Assembly: GCF_900177625.1 (NCBI RefSeq)
Contig: NZ_FXAU01000001.1
Coordinates: 798,644 to 862,643 of the forward strand
Reading direction: 5' to 3'
Origin: Sphingobacterium psychroaquaticum
GTDB lineage: Bacteria; Bacteroidota; Bacteroidia; Sphingobacteriales; Sphingobacteriaceae
DNA: 64,000 bases
In this document: piece by piece, positions 18,381 to 27,271 of the stretch
Layout of the letters: each line of letters begins with the position of its first letter
Position numbering within the stretch: the stretch's first letter is position 1
Notes under the pieces: model-generated
Database searches by the model: none
Seen by the model: only the letters and a program-made list of their open reading frames with translations
Told to the model about the DNA's origin: nothing
Position numbers and translations under genes: made by a program

Positions 18381-18953
18381 ATGGGTTCAGAGGATCTGAA
18401 GTTAATCCAATTATTGAAAAGTAATGATGAACATGCTTTTCAGGTTGTTTTCGAGAAATATGCTTCGCGAGTCTATAAAAATGCACTCATCTTAATGAAA
18501 GACACCGGGTGGAGCGACGATATTGTCCAAGAGGTATTTATTAAATTATGGAAATACCGCGATCAACTTCTGGATGAAAGTAACTTATGGAATTTTATCT
18601 TGGTGCTGACCAGGCGGGAAGCCTATAATAAACTACGGGGAATAAAAAGATCGCAAGAAGCTTTCGAACGACTTTGGACACATTTCACGACCCCACATTA
18701 TGATTCGGAGAAAGTAATTATATGTCGAGATGGTCTGGACCACCTGCAGCGGATTATTCAAATTTTGCCTCCCAAGCAGCAGGAAGTATTCTTGTTAAAT
18801 AAAATCGAAGGGCTCTCGTATGAGGAAATAGCAAACAAATTAGGAATTTCGAACAGCACCGTTAGGAACCATTTAGTCGTAGCTTCCAAGGTTATTAAGT
18901 CCAAAATACGAAAAGCAGATCTGCTCGTTCTCCTGTTATTCTGTAATTTTTAG
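18381..18953 (+). CDS. ECF RNA polymerase sigma factor (module 3)
   Basis: 190 residues from the ATG at 18381; an in-frame TTG three codons earlier is less likely. Region 2 has YKNALILMKDTGWSDDIVQEVFIKLWKYRDQL. Region 4 has ILPPKQQEVFLLNKIEGLSYEEIANKLGISNSTVRNH. It opens the third module, with the fecR3 gene 71 bp downstream. The 230 bp before it hold the module 2 terminator and an A/T-rich stretch with a poor -7 match (TATATTCG, 18341-18348). Confidence 0.9.
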   Translation: MGSEDLKLIQLLKSNDEHAFQVVFEKYASRVYKNALILMKDTGWSDDIVQEVFIKLWKYRDQLLDESNLWNFILVLTRREAYNKLRGIKRSQEAFERLWTHFTTPHYDSEKVIICRDGLDHLQRIIQILPPKQQEVFLLNKIEGLSYEEIANKLGISNSTVRNHLVVASKVIKSKIRKADLLVLLLFCNF

Positions 18954-19024
18954 AAAAAAAGTAAAAAGGACTAGACCATTTATTTTTTTATGGTGTTCTG
19001 TTTATACCAAAACAGAAACCATTT

Positions 19025-20200
19025 ATGAACGAGCACCATATACACGACCTCTTTAGGCAATATTTTGACCATACCCTAACCAAAGATCAACTGAATACGC
19101 TGATCCAAGCTATGGATAAGCTTAGCGAAGAAGATTTTCTATTGTTGATGGAAGAGGTGCAACCCGAAGATACTGCTGTAGCATTGGATCTATATGCCTT
19201 TAAGGAAAAACTTATTTTTCAGCGCGTAAAAGTAGCGCTCGAGGAGGAACGTAAAGTACGTCCTATTGACCGTCGTATTACGCGCAAAGTGGTGATCGCA
19301 TTGGCAACCGCAGCTGCTGCAGTAGCATTGATCTTCTACTTTTTCCCTTTTACCTTGGATAAAAAAGAATTACAGTCCGATCAGTTGGTGGTGAACGATG
19401 TGATATTACCGCAAAATATTGGTATCATAGTTTCCTCTTCAGGCGGAAAAAAAGAGGAGATCCATAGCGATAAATCGCGTACCTATCACGACTTGGGGCT
19501 CGAAGTACGCGTTGATGAAAACAATGAAGTTGTCTTTCGGAGCAAACCTGTTCCAGGCAGGGAGCAAGAAGAAATAACATTTTCCAATCCAAAAGGGGCC
19601 ACCGCCAAACTGGTCCTTTCCGATAGCAGTATCGTATACCTTAATTCCAACAGTACGATTCGTTACCCAAGTACTTTTGCAGCCCAAAAACGGCATGTCC
19701 ATATTCAGGGGGAAGCCTATTTTAGTGTGAAGCATGATAAGAGCCGTCCGTTTACCGTAGCAGGAGGTGGGCAACAGATTCAGGTCCTGGGTACGGAGTT
19801 TAATGTTAATTGCTATGCCCCAAACTATGTGATTACGAGCCTTATAACCGGAAAAGTGCAGATCGATTACCAGGATCAGCACGCGGCGTTACGTCCTGGA
19901 GAACAAGCTCTTTACGATCATGCAAAGAATAATTTCACCGTTCAAAAAAGCAATAACAGTGAGGTGTTAGCGTGGAAAAACGGCCGATTTAGCTTTGCGG
20001 AAGATAATATACATCAAGTGCTGGACAAGCTGAACGATTGGTACCAAATCGATGGTTCGGATGTTCGCTACCAATCCAACGATCGATTTTCGGGGTCCAT
20101 CAAGCGAACCGAGAAGTTATCAGATGTGCTTCGGCAGCTCGAAAAAATATCATCGTATAAATTTAAAATTGAGAATAGGAGGGTGATTGTTATGAAATAG
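19025..20200 (+). CDS. FecR-family anti-sigma factor (module 3)
   Basis: 391 residues. The cytoplasmic N-terminus begins with a DLFRQYFDHTLTKDQLNTL helix pair. A membrane segment covers about 89-107 (VVIALATAAAAVALIFYFF). The periplasmic FecR fold contains GATAKLVLSDSSIVYLNSNSTI, IQGEAYFSVKHDKSRPF and IQVLGTEFNVNCYA, and the last domain ends in YKFKIENRRVIVMK. It pairs with the STN domain of SusC3. The 112-bp gap to susC3 carries a minus-strand terminator described separately. Confidence 0.92.
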   Translation: MNEHHIHDLFRQYFDHTLTKDQLNTLIQAMDKLSEEDFLLLMEEVQPEDTAVALDLYAFKEKLIFQRVKVALEEERKVRPIDRRITRKVVIALATAAAAVALIFYFFPFTLDKKELQSDQLVVNDVILPQNIGIIVSSSGGKKEEIHSDKSRTYHDLGLEVRVDENNEVVFRSKPVPGREQEEITFSNPKGATAKLVLSDSSIVYLNSNSTIRYPSTFAAQKRHVHIQGEAYFSVKHDKSRPFTVAGGGQQIQVLGTEFNVNCYAPNYVITSLITGKVQIDYQDQHAALRPGEQALYDHAKNNFTVQKSNNSEVLAWKNGRFSFAEDNIHQVLDKLNDWYQIDGSDVRYQSNDRFSGSIKRTEKLSDVLRQLEKISSYKFKIENRRVIVMK

Positions 20201-20213
20201 AAATATAACCTAC

Positions 20214-20243
20214 AAAAAAACGGAAGTGCTACCAACACTTCCG
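20214..20243 (-). terminator. intrinsic terminator oriented on the minus strand between fecR3 and susC3
   Basis: The perfect arms cggaagtg (20221-20228) and cacttccg (20236-20243) flank a 7-nt loop, with seven A residues immediately to the left (20214-20220). On the minus strand this reads as stem-loop followed by seven T, the canonical layout. On the plus strand there is no T run after the hairpin. It therefore ends a transcript that runs against susC3. Confidence 0.7.
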
Positions 20244-20304
20244 CAAAGAATTATTCAGTCAAATCCTAATAGTACTCGCTAAAGACTATTACTAACCAAA
20301 CAAT
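20214..20304 (-). ncRNA. candidate cis-antisense RNA opposite the susC3 leader
   Basis: The minus strand has a perfect TACATTTG (-7 box TAnnTTTG) at 20317-20310 and a good intrinsic terminator at 20243-20214, which would give an RNA of about 90 nt covering the susC3 leader just before its start codon. Antisense RNAs in this position, between the anti-sigma gene and susC, are known from Bacteroides as the DonS family, which repress the opposing transporter operon. I see no clear -33 box. No transcript evidence is available from sequence alone. Confidence 0.4.
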
Positions 20305-20309
20305 ATGAA

Positions 20310-20317
20310 CAAATGTA
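20310..20317 (-). promoter_or_regulatory. -7 box facing away from susC3
   Basis: On the minus strand the bases read TACATTTG, a full match to TAnnTTTG. The region 16-22 bp further upstream is GCTTTTTATC-like, not a good TTTG. The site overlaps the susC3 start codon (20313-20315). Confidence 0.4.
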
Positions 20318-23300
20318 TAAAATAACTGATAAAAAGCGGAGCTTTCCGCCTAGAACCTGGATTAAATGCATCGTGATTATGAAGATTGCAGTCATTTTTC
20401 TGCTCATTTTTACCACACAGGTAAAAGCCGAGCTATATGGACAACGTGTTACGCTGAATTTTCAAAACCAACCTATAAAAGCTGTGTTTTCGGAAATTCA
20501 AAATCAAACGGGCTTCGACTTTTTGTATAATAGCAATCTCTTAGACAAAAATCGTAAAGTAACGGTACAAGCCAAGAACAGCAGCTTAGATGTGGTGTTA
20601 ACAGATTTATTTCGAAGTTTAGCACTCGATTTTGAGATTGATAGAACCACCGTACTCGTGGTGAAAAAACAAAATACCGAGGAGTTGAAAAAAATGCAAT
20701 CTTACCTGTTCAAAGGTAAGGTCATGTCTGATAAAGGCACGCCAATCGGTGGCGCTAGTATAAAGATTAAGCAGGCCACGGATGCCACAACAACCAACTC
20801 ACAGGGATATTTTAGCTTGAAGCACAATAAACCTTCGGCTGTCTTGGTGATTACCGCTATTGGTTTCGAAAGCCAAGAGGTTGCCATCGATAGCGATAAG
20901 GAGCACAGCATTACGCTTAAATCGACTGTTAGTGATTTAGAGGAAGTGGTCGTGGTCGGTTTTGGTACACAAAAGAAGATTAGTGTGGTCGGTGCGGTGC
21001 AGTCCGTAAAGCCGGACGACCTGAAAACAACATCGAGTAACCTGAGTACGGCTTTCGCGGGAAATATTCCCGGTATTATTGCAAGCCAGCCTTCGGGCGA
21101 ACCGGGGTATGACCAAGCAAATTTCTACATCCGCGGTATTTCTACTTTTGGATCTAACCGCACGGCATTGATTGTCTTGGATGGTGTCGAGATAAACTCG
21201 ACCATGTTAAACAACATACCACCCGAGTCGATCGAGTCCTTTTCCATCCTAAAGGACGCAACGGCAACCGCACTCTATGGTAGTCGTGGAGCAAACGGGG
21301 TCATTATCATCAATACCAAATCTGGACGCAACACAGAGAAGATGTTGATTAATGTGCGTTTAGATAACACGGTTTCTATGCCTACTTTTGTCCAAAAGAT
21401 TGCAGACGGGGTGACCTACATGGAGAACTATAATGAAGCGGTGAAGAACAGTACCCCTGCCAATCAGACCTATGTTCCGTTCTATTCACAAGAGAAAATA
21501 GACGGGACGCGGAATAAGCTGAATCCCTATATCTTTCCAGATAATAACTGGTATGATATGCTATTTAAGGACTTTAGCATGAACCAAAACTTTAACTTCA
21601 ATCTTACGGGGGGAACGAAGAAAGTGGACTATTTCTTGAATACGTCGATCTTTAACGAGAATGGTATAATCAAGGAACCGAAGGAAGGAAACTACGATAC
21701 AGGGATCAACAACAGAAAGTTCTTGTTCCAGAGTAATGTGTCTTCAGATGTGACTAAGAGTACACGTATTGGCCTTAAGATGAATACACAGCTGTGGTAC
21801 AACGATCGTCCGCAAGAAGATGTGACCGATTTATTTTACTACACCATGCGCGCCAATCCCGTCCGTTTCCCGGCAACATTGCCCGCCGAAGAGGGAGATA
21901 CCTTTGTGCGGTATGGAAATAATACATCGTGGGATGTTGGTCCGATTGACCTGAACCCATATGCATTGCTCAGTAAAGGATATGGAAACCGGTATTATTC
22001 CTACCTCACCACGGTACTTAACGTCGATCAAGACCTTGGATCGTTGGTGAAAGGTTTGAGCGCTAAATTTCTAACATCCTTTTACAATTACACCTATTCG
22101 GGGACATATCGAACCTTCACGCCGTTCTACTTTAAGGTAAACGATAATTATACGGTAAATCCGGATGGTACGTACAATTTTACGACCGAAAGTATCGGCA
22201 CTCCGGGAAGTACATATCTGACATCCTCTGTGGGCCGTGCGGGGCATCGCGAATACTCGGTCCAAGGATCTGTGAATTACGATCGCACTTTTGGACGCCA
22301 TGAAGTCAATGGTATGGTGGTTATGCACGCCAAAGAACAGGTAAAGAACACGCCGGAAGCGGAAGAAAACGATATCCTCCCATTTCGCCAACAGGGATTG
22401 GCTGGCCGTTTAACCTATAACTACGATACACGATACTTTACAGAGGTTAACTTCGGCTACAATGGCTCGGAGAACTTTATATCCGGAAAACGGTATGGCT
22501 TTTTTCCATCGGCAGCGGTGGGGTATCTAATCTCCAATGAACCCTATTTTAAAGGACTTAAAAATATAATTAACCTACTGAAAATTAGAGCTTCGTATGG
22601 TTTGTCCGGAAACGATGCTTTAAGTTCTCGGTTTCCGTACCTGACAACGGTAACGATGAGTAATGCGTTGAACTTTTACAAGGGTATTAACTTTTCATCC
22701 ACCAGCGGACCGAAGGTGTCTATTGTCGGAAACGAAGACGCTACCTGGGAGCAGGCAAAGAAAGCAAATATTGGTTTGGATGTAGAAATAGCAAAAGCAT
22801 TCAGCCTCACCATTGATTATTTTAATGAAAACCGTTCTGGTATATTCATGCAACGCTTGTCCCTTCCAACATCGGTAGGTCTTGCCGGCACAACGCCTTA
22901 TGCCAATATCGGAAAGGTCAAGAACAATGGCGTTGATTTTACGGTTTCCTATAAGCGCAGTTATGCCAACCAGTTCAGTTTCTCGGCAACAGGTAACTTT
23001 ACATATGCGCATAATGAAGTCGTAGCAAAAGATGAACCTCGTTTATTATATCCGTATACATCCGTAATCGGGCGGCCGATCAATACCATTTATGGGTTGG
23101 TATCAGATAAACTTTTTGCCAATCAACAAGATATCGATAACAGTTCAACACAAGAGTTCTCCACCTATAAACCCGGTGATATTAAATATAAAGATCTGAA
23201 TGGCGATAATCGTATCAACGGGAATGATATTACTGCATTGGGCTATCCCACCATTCCAGAGATCATTTACGGCTTCAATGGCGCATTATCCTACAAGAAA

Positions 23301-23714
23301 TTTGACCTTTCTTTCTTAATTCAAGGGGCAAATAGAGTTTCCTTGCGGATGAACAATATGCATCCATTTGTTGACGCCGGCCGATTTGGGTTTAATATCA
23401 CACAATATATCGCCGATGATCACTGGTCGGAAGAAAACCAAAATATTGACGCGGCTTACCCACGGCTGAGCTCTACGTGGAATGTCAACAACATCCAAAG
23501 TTCTGATTTCTGGGTTAAAGATGCGAGCTACATCAGGTTAAAGTATGCCGAGATGGGATTCCGGTTCAATAAAACGATCCGGATGTATGTCTCCGGAGCA
23601 AACTTACTATCCCTGCATTCTTTTAAATACTGGGATCCAGAAATGGGAGATGGCAATGGGTTGAAGTATCCGTTGCAGCGCACGGCGAAAATGGGTATAC
23701 AGTGTCAATTTTAA
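20313..23714 (+). CDS. SusC/RagA-family TonB-dependent transporter with STN domain (module 3)
   Basis: 1133 residues. After the signal region (about 1-43) come an STN domain (about 45-115, VTLNFQNQPIKAVFSEIQNQ), the carboxypeptidase-regulatory-like domain (about 130-205), the VVVVGFGTQKK hinge, the plug (GIIASQPSGEPGYDQANFYIRG, LIVLDGVEINS, DATATALYGSRGANGV) and the barrel with the YKDLNGDNRINGNDI loop. I use the ATG at 20313; an earlier ATG at 20305 meets a stop after six codons. SusD3 follows 12 bp later. The substrate is unknown. No enzyme gene accompanies the pair. Confidence 0.95.
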   Translation: MYKITDKKRSFPPRTWIKCIVIMKIAVIFLLIFTTQVKAELYGQRVTLNFQNQPIKAVFSEIQNQTGFDFLYNSNLLDKNRKVTVQAKNSSLDVVLTDLFRSLALDFEIDRTTVLVVKKQNTEELKKMQSYLFKGKVMSDKGTPIGGASIKIKQATDATTTNSQGYFSLKHNKPSAVLVITAIGFESQEVAIDSDKEHSITLKSTVSDLEEVVVVGFGTQKKISVVGAVQSVKPDDLKTTSSNLSTAFAGNIPGIIASQPSGEPGYDQANFYIRGISTFGSNRTALIVLDGVEINSTMLNNIPPESIESFSILKDATATALYGSRGANGVIIINTKSGRNTEKMLINVRLDNTVSMPTFVQKIADGVTYMENYNEAVKNSTPANQTYVPFYSQEKIDGTRNKLNPYIFPDNNWYDMLFKDFSMNQNFNFNLTGGTKKVDYFLNTSIFNENGIIKEPKEGNYDTGINNRKFLFQSNVSSDVTKSTRIGLKMNTQLWYNDRPQEDVTDLFYYTMRANPVRFPATLPAEEGDTFVRYGNNTSWDVGPIDLNPYALLSKGYGNRYYSYLTTVLNVDQDLGSLVKGLSAKFLTSFYNYTYSGTYRTFTPFYFKVNDNYTVNPDGTYNFTTESIGTPGSTYLTSSVGRAGHREYSVQGSVNYDRTFGRHEVNGMVVMHAKEQVKNTPEAEENDILPFRQQGLAGRLTYNYDTRYFTEVNFGYNGSENFISGKRYGFFPSAAVGYLISNEPYFKGLKNIINLLKIRASYGLSGNDALSSRFPYLTTVTMSNALNFYKGINFSSTSGPKVSIVGNEDATWEQAKKANIGLDVEIAKAFSLTIDYFNENRSGIFMQRLSLPTSVGLAGTTPYANIGKVKNNGVDFTVSYKRSYANQFSFSATGNFTYAHNEVVAKDEPRLLYPYTSVIGRPINTIYGLVSDKLFANQQDIDNSSTQEFSTYKPGDIKYKDLNGDNRINGNDITALGYPTIPEIIYGFNGALSYKKFDLSFLIQGANRVSLRMNNMHPFVDAGRFGFNITQYIADDHWSEENQNIDAAYPRLSSTWNVNNIQSSDFWVKDASYIRLKYAEMGFRFNKTIRMYVSGANLLSLHSFKYWDPEMGDGNGLKYPLQRTAKMGIQCQF

Positions 23715-23726
23715 CGAATACGTAAG

Positions 23727-25616
23727 ATGAAAAAGTTAAAACTTATTATTACAGGTCTATTGCTATTGACCTCCTGCAATAAATACTTAGATGTGGTGCC
23801 CGAAGGAAAGGCAACCATTCAGGATATCTACCGTACACAACTACAAACACAACGTTTCGTATACACCCTATATGGTAGCATGCCAGATCGCTTTAACCTT
23901 CAAGTAATGCCTGATATGTTTGCTGGAGGTGATTTTATTTCAGGCTATTATGGTTCTGTTCGGTATTTCACGTATAAAAGCTTGATTTACGGGTTAGAAT
24001 CATCCAGCAGTACCTATTATGGTTTATGGTCTACCGTTTCGACCTTTCCAACAGGTGCGTGGCGCTATAACATCTTCGAATCCATCCGTAACTGTTACAA
24101 CCTCATTGCCAATATTGATAAAGTACCCGATATTACGCCAGAGAATCTAAAGCATTGGAAGGGAGAAGCGTATTTCTTGATTGCTTATTACCACCAGATC
24201 TTATTGGAATACTATGGCCCTACAGTTCTCGTACAGGGGGAGATCCCCTTGAATGCGGGAGACGAAGACGTATACTTGAAAAGAAGACCGTACAACGAGT
24301 GTGTAGACTTTATTGTGGGGAAATATAATGAAGCGGTACAATATTTACCGAACAGTTGGGGGAACGATGAGTTGGGCCGCGCAACGATAGCTTCTGCCAT
24401 GGGACTAAAGGCACGGTTGCTGCTTTATGCTGCATCGCCCTTAGTGAATGGCAATTCCGATTTCTATGCGGGCTTTAAGAACGAAGATGGACAGAACCTC
24501 ATTCCGCAACAGTTTGATAAAGAGAAATGGCGCTTGGCGATGCTTACGGCCAAAGAAGCGATCGATTACTGTGAGTCGAATGGTTACAAGCTGTACGAAA
24601 GTCCGAGTGCAACGAATAAGCCCGATATGGAACGCGGTATTCAAAACTACCACTCCACATTTGTTGGCGAAGGGTCGGGCTCATTTTGGAATACCGATGA
24701 GATCTTATTTGGCTTCGGAAACCAAGCTTCTGTTGCCTATACGATCCGTAACATAGCACCTCGGATTGGGTTTAAGACGTATTCAAGTAAAGGGTTCCGG
24801 GGCTATGTATTCCCAACTTGGGATTGTATCCATAGTTATTATTCCAAGAACGGACTTCCGATGGATGTAGATCCTTTGACAAAGAACCTCAACTTATACA
24901 CGGTGGCGCCGGGCGATAGTACGGCCCTATTGAACCGTAATAGAGAACCTCGGTTCTACGCATCGGTGGGTTTTGATCGCGGCAGTTATCAAATCAATGG
25001 TGGAACCATTACCATTCGTAGTCGTCGGGGCGAGATGCAACAGAATGATGGAGATCCTAAAAATGAATACCAATCGGATAATGGCTATTATTGCCAAAAA
25101 TGGATCTCTAAGGTGGATTCGTATAATGCAACAAGCGATGTCATTACTTCCAATAAGTACCAGATTCCATTGTTGCGTTTGGCGGAGCTATACCTTAACT
25201 ATGCGGAGGCGGACTTCGAGTACAATGGGAGTTTAAGTGCGCAGAGCCTTACCTACCTTAATAAGGTGCGTCGCAGAGCTGGGCTTCCTAATTTTGAGGC
25301 TTCTTGGGCAATTGTAGGCGGCATCCCTAGCGGTGAATCATTGCGTAAAGTACTGCAGCAGGAGCGTTCGATCGAGTTTTTTATGGAAGGGAGACGCTTT
25401 CATGATATCCGCCGTTGGAAGATTGCTCATATTGAGATGACCCGCGAGCAGAAGTCCTGGAATTTGGCCGGTAAAACGCAGAATGATTTCTATCAAGTTA
25501 AACCGATGAAAGAGGGTGGTGTGCGTGTATTTGAAAGTCCAAAGACCTATTGGTTGGCTATTCCGCTAGATCAGCTGAATACCAACTACAACCTGGTACA
25601 GAACCCAGGATACTAG
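23727..25616 (+). CDS. SusD/RagB-family lipoprotein (module 3)
   Basis: 629 residues, the longest SusD here. The lipobox Cys is in LLLLTSCNKYLDVVPEG (residue 17). Motifs include GEAYFLIAYYHQILLEYYGPTVLV, LRLAELYLNYAEADFEYNG and QERSIEFFMEGRRFHDIRRWK. The extra length lies in the loops between residues 280 and 450, which form the ligand-facing side in known structures. It is the last gene of module 3 and is followed by a terminator. Confidence 0.93.
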   Translation: MKKLKLIITGLLLLTSCNKYLDVVPEGKATIQDIYRTQLQTQRFVYTLYGSMPDRFNLQVMPDMFAGGDFISGYYGSVRYFTYKSLIYGLESSSSTYYGLWSTVSTFPTGAWRYNIFESIRNCYNLIANIDKVPDITPENLKHWKGEAYFLIAYYHQILLEYYGPTVLVQGEIPLNAGDEDVYLKRRPYNECVDFIVGKYNEAVQYLPNSWGNDELGRATIASAMGLKARLLLYAASPLVNGNSDFYAGFKNEDGQNLIPQQFDKEKWRLAMLTAKEAIDYCESNGYKLYESPSATNKPDMERGIQNYHSTFVGEGSGSFWNTDEILFGFGNQASVAYTIRNIAPRIGFKTYSSKGFRGYVFPTWDCIHSYYSKNGLPMDVDPLTKNLNLYTVAPGDSTALLNRNREPRFYASVGFDRGSYQINGGTITIRSRRGEMQQNDGDPKNEYQSDNGYYCQKWISKVDSYNATSDVITSNKYQIPLLRLAELYLNYAEADFEYNGSLSAQSLTYLNKVRRRAGLPNFEASWAIVGGIPSGESLRKVLQQERSIEFFMEGRRFHDIRRWKIAHIEMTREQKSWNLAGKTQNDFYQVKPMKEGGVRVFESPKTYWLAIPLDQLNTNYNLVQNPGY

Positions 25617-25643
25617 ATATAGTAATTTGGTAGTCGTAAAGGT

Positions 25644-25692
25644 GGTGCCTAGGGAGGTCACAATAGTGATTTCCTTTAGGTGCCATTTTTTA
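25644..25692 (+). terminator. intrinsic terminator of module 3
   Basis: The arms ggtgccta (25644-25651) and taggtgcc (25677-25684) pair with two G-U pairs and are followed by a T run (25686-25691). Confidence 0.7.
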
Positions 25693-25732
25693 TGGAAAAG
25701 GGTGGGGTGCTTTTATCGTCTCTAATTTTAGT

Positions 25733-25775
25733 TAGATTTGCAGTACAGGGGTCTAATTTTTTATAAACAAGGGGT
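25733..25775 (+). promoter_or_regulatory. promoter and direct-repeat site of the MocR-type gene
   Basis: TAGATTTG at 25733-25740 is a full -7 match. Downstream of it, AGGGGT occurs twice in the same orientation (25747-25752 and 25770-25775), 23 bp apart, about two helical turns, just before the ATG at 25782. MocR regulators often bind direct repeats, so autoregulation is plausible. Confidence 0.45.
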
Positions 25776-25781
25776 ACAGAT

Positions 25782-27188
25782 ATGCGCGGGTACAAGTTCG
25801 AAATATTTACGGCAGAGATCGAGAGAGATATTAGGGAAGGTGTTCTTAAGGCAGGGCAGAAGCTTCCGTCAGTCCGTATGTTGAAGGAAAGGTACCAGAT
25901 GAGTATGAGTACGATCCAAAAGGGCTATGAACATCTGGTTCTTTTAGGTTTAGTAGAGAGTATACCGCAGTCCGGCTATTTCGTTAGCACCCGACCAGCA
26001 CTTATTTCTACGGATCGTGTGTCCCCTTTAATCGTGGTTCATGATCCCGTATTTAGGAATCACTTAGAGGCGACTACAGTTCGCCGAGACCAACGTCATC
26101 AATCGGCCTTTCATGTGGCTGCTCCGGGCGATGTGGTTATGCCCCAGAAACTATTGTTGCGCACGATGCAGCAGGTGGTTCGTGAGGAAGGTGCTGGATT
26201 ATTGCGCTATTATCCGTTTGACGGAGACCCTGAACTAAAAGCGAAGATCATGGAGCGTGCGGCACTGTATCGTACACCCATCCGTATGGAAGAGTTGATC
26301 ATTACCGATGGTGCTCTGCAGGCTTTGCATATCGCTTTAGCAAGCGTGTGTGAGGCAGGAGACCTTGTGGCCATAGAAAGTCCGTGCGTCTTTTCGATGC
26401 TCGAAGTGATACGGGTGCTGCGGTTAAAAGTCATCGAGATCCCTGTTGATGCACAGGAGGGCTTTGATGTGGATATGCTGCAAAGAGCCTGCGACAAGAA
26501 TGCCATAAAGGCGGTTATCGTTACGCCTAATTATCATAATCCTACGGGAACGATACTTTCTCACGCCCAGAGGGAGGCTTTGCTGGCTGTGGCTGACCGC
26601 TATGACATGGCTATTATTGAAAACGATGTATATGGAGACTTAGGCTTCCACGGGCAGCGCCCCCTGCCGTTAAAGGCGTTGGATAAGCGCGGTTTGGTAC
26701 TTTCTTATTCCTCATACGCCAAGACCGTGTCCCCAGGTATTCGCTTGGGCTGGTTGGCGGCAGGTCGATTTACGGAGCGTGCCGAACAAATTAAATTTAC
26801 GCTAGGCAGTACTGTTTCGCCTATCTATCAAGAAGTGATGAAGCGTCTTTTGTCGGGAACAAGTTACGATCGCCATCTTCGGGCGTTTAAGATGCAGCTG
26901 GCGAAAAATGCGTATCAGGTTACTCATATCTTGGCCGATAGCTTTCCCAAAGGGACATCTTTTGTTACGCCCTCGGGCGGATTTAATGGCTGGGTGAAGC
27001 TGCCTAAGGATACGGATATGGATCTCTTCTATAGGCAATGTGAAAAGTGGAGGGTACAGTTTACACCGGGATATACTTTCTCGTTCTCAACCCAGTATGA
27101 TTCTTGTTTTAGGATTGTCTTTGCAGACCGTCTCTCCGCACAGAAGATCGAAGCGATACGGGCTGTCGGGCAGGCTATGGGCGCCTAA
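25782..27188 (+). CDS. MocR/PdxR-type regulator: GntR winged helix fused to class I aminotransferase domain
   Basis: 468 residues. An N-terminal GntR-type winged helix (about 8-70: LPSVRMLKERYQMSMSTIQKGYEHLVLLGLVES) is followed by a fold-type I PLP domain (about 105-465) with TPNYHNPTGTILS, IIENDVYGDL and the PLP lysine K314 in SYSSYAKTVSPGIRLGW. In this family the aminotransferase domain senses PLP or an amino compound and usually does not catalyse turnover. The gene follows module 3 but has its own promoter. The acetyltransferase 83 bp downstream is the nearest candidate target. Confidence 0.88.
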   Translation: MRGYKFEIFTAEIERDIREGVLKAGQKLPSVRMLKERYQMSMSTIQKGYEHLVLLGLVESIPQSGYFVSTRPALISTDRVSPLIVVHDPVFRNHLEATTVRRDQRHQSAFHVAAPGDVVMPQKLLLRTMQQVVREEGAGLLRYYPFDGDPELKAKIMERAALYRTPIRMEELIITDGALQALHIALASVCEAGDLVAIESPCVFSMLEVIRVLRLKVIEIPVDAQEGFDVDMLQRACDKNAIKAVIVTPNYHNPTGTILSHAQREALLAVADRYDMAIIENDVYGDLGFHGQRPLPLKALDKRGLVLSYSSYAKTVSPGIRLGWLAAGRFTERAEQIKFTLGSTVSPIYQEVMKRLLSGTSYDRHLRAFKMQLAKNAYQVTHILADSFPKGTSFVTPSGGFNGWVKLPKDTDMDLFYRQCEKWRVQFTPGYTFSFSTQYDSCFRIVFADRLSAQKIEAIRAVGQAMGA

Positions 27189-27241
27189 CTGTATCGTTGT
27201 AATGTGCTTAAACTGTATGCTTCTTTCTGTGTGATGCTTGC

Positions 27242-27249
27242 TAGATTTG
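27242..27249 (+). promoter_or_regulatory. -7 box before the acetyltransferase gene
   Basis: TAGATTTG matches TAnnTTTG exactly and lies 22 bp before the ATG at 27272. The T-rich ttctttctg at about 27221-27229 may serve as the -33 region. Confidence 0.4.
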
Positions 27250-27271
27250 GAGCATTAGATCACATATAGCG

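Noticed and set aside
20221..20243. Plus-strand terminator ending the sigma3-fecR3 transcript
   Set aside because: On the plus strand the hairpin is followed by caaagaa with no T run; the T run exists only on the minus strand.
22071..22391. 106-codon minus-strand frame inside susC3
   Set aside because: Shadow of the SusC reading frame with no independent start signal.
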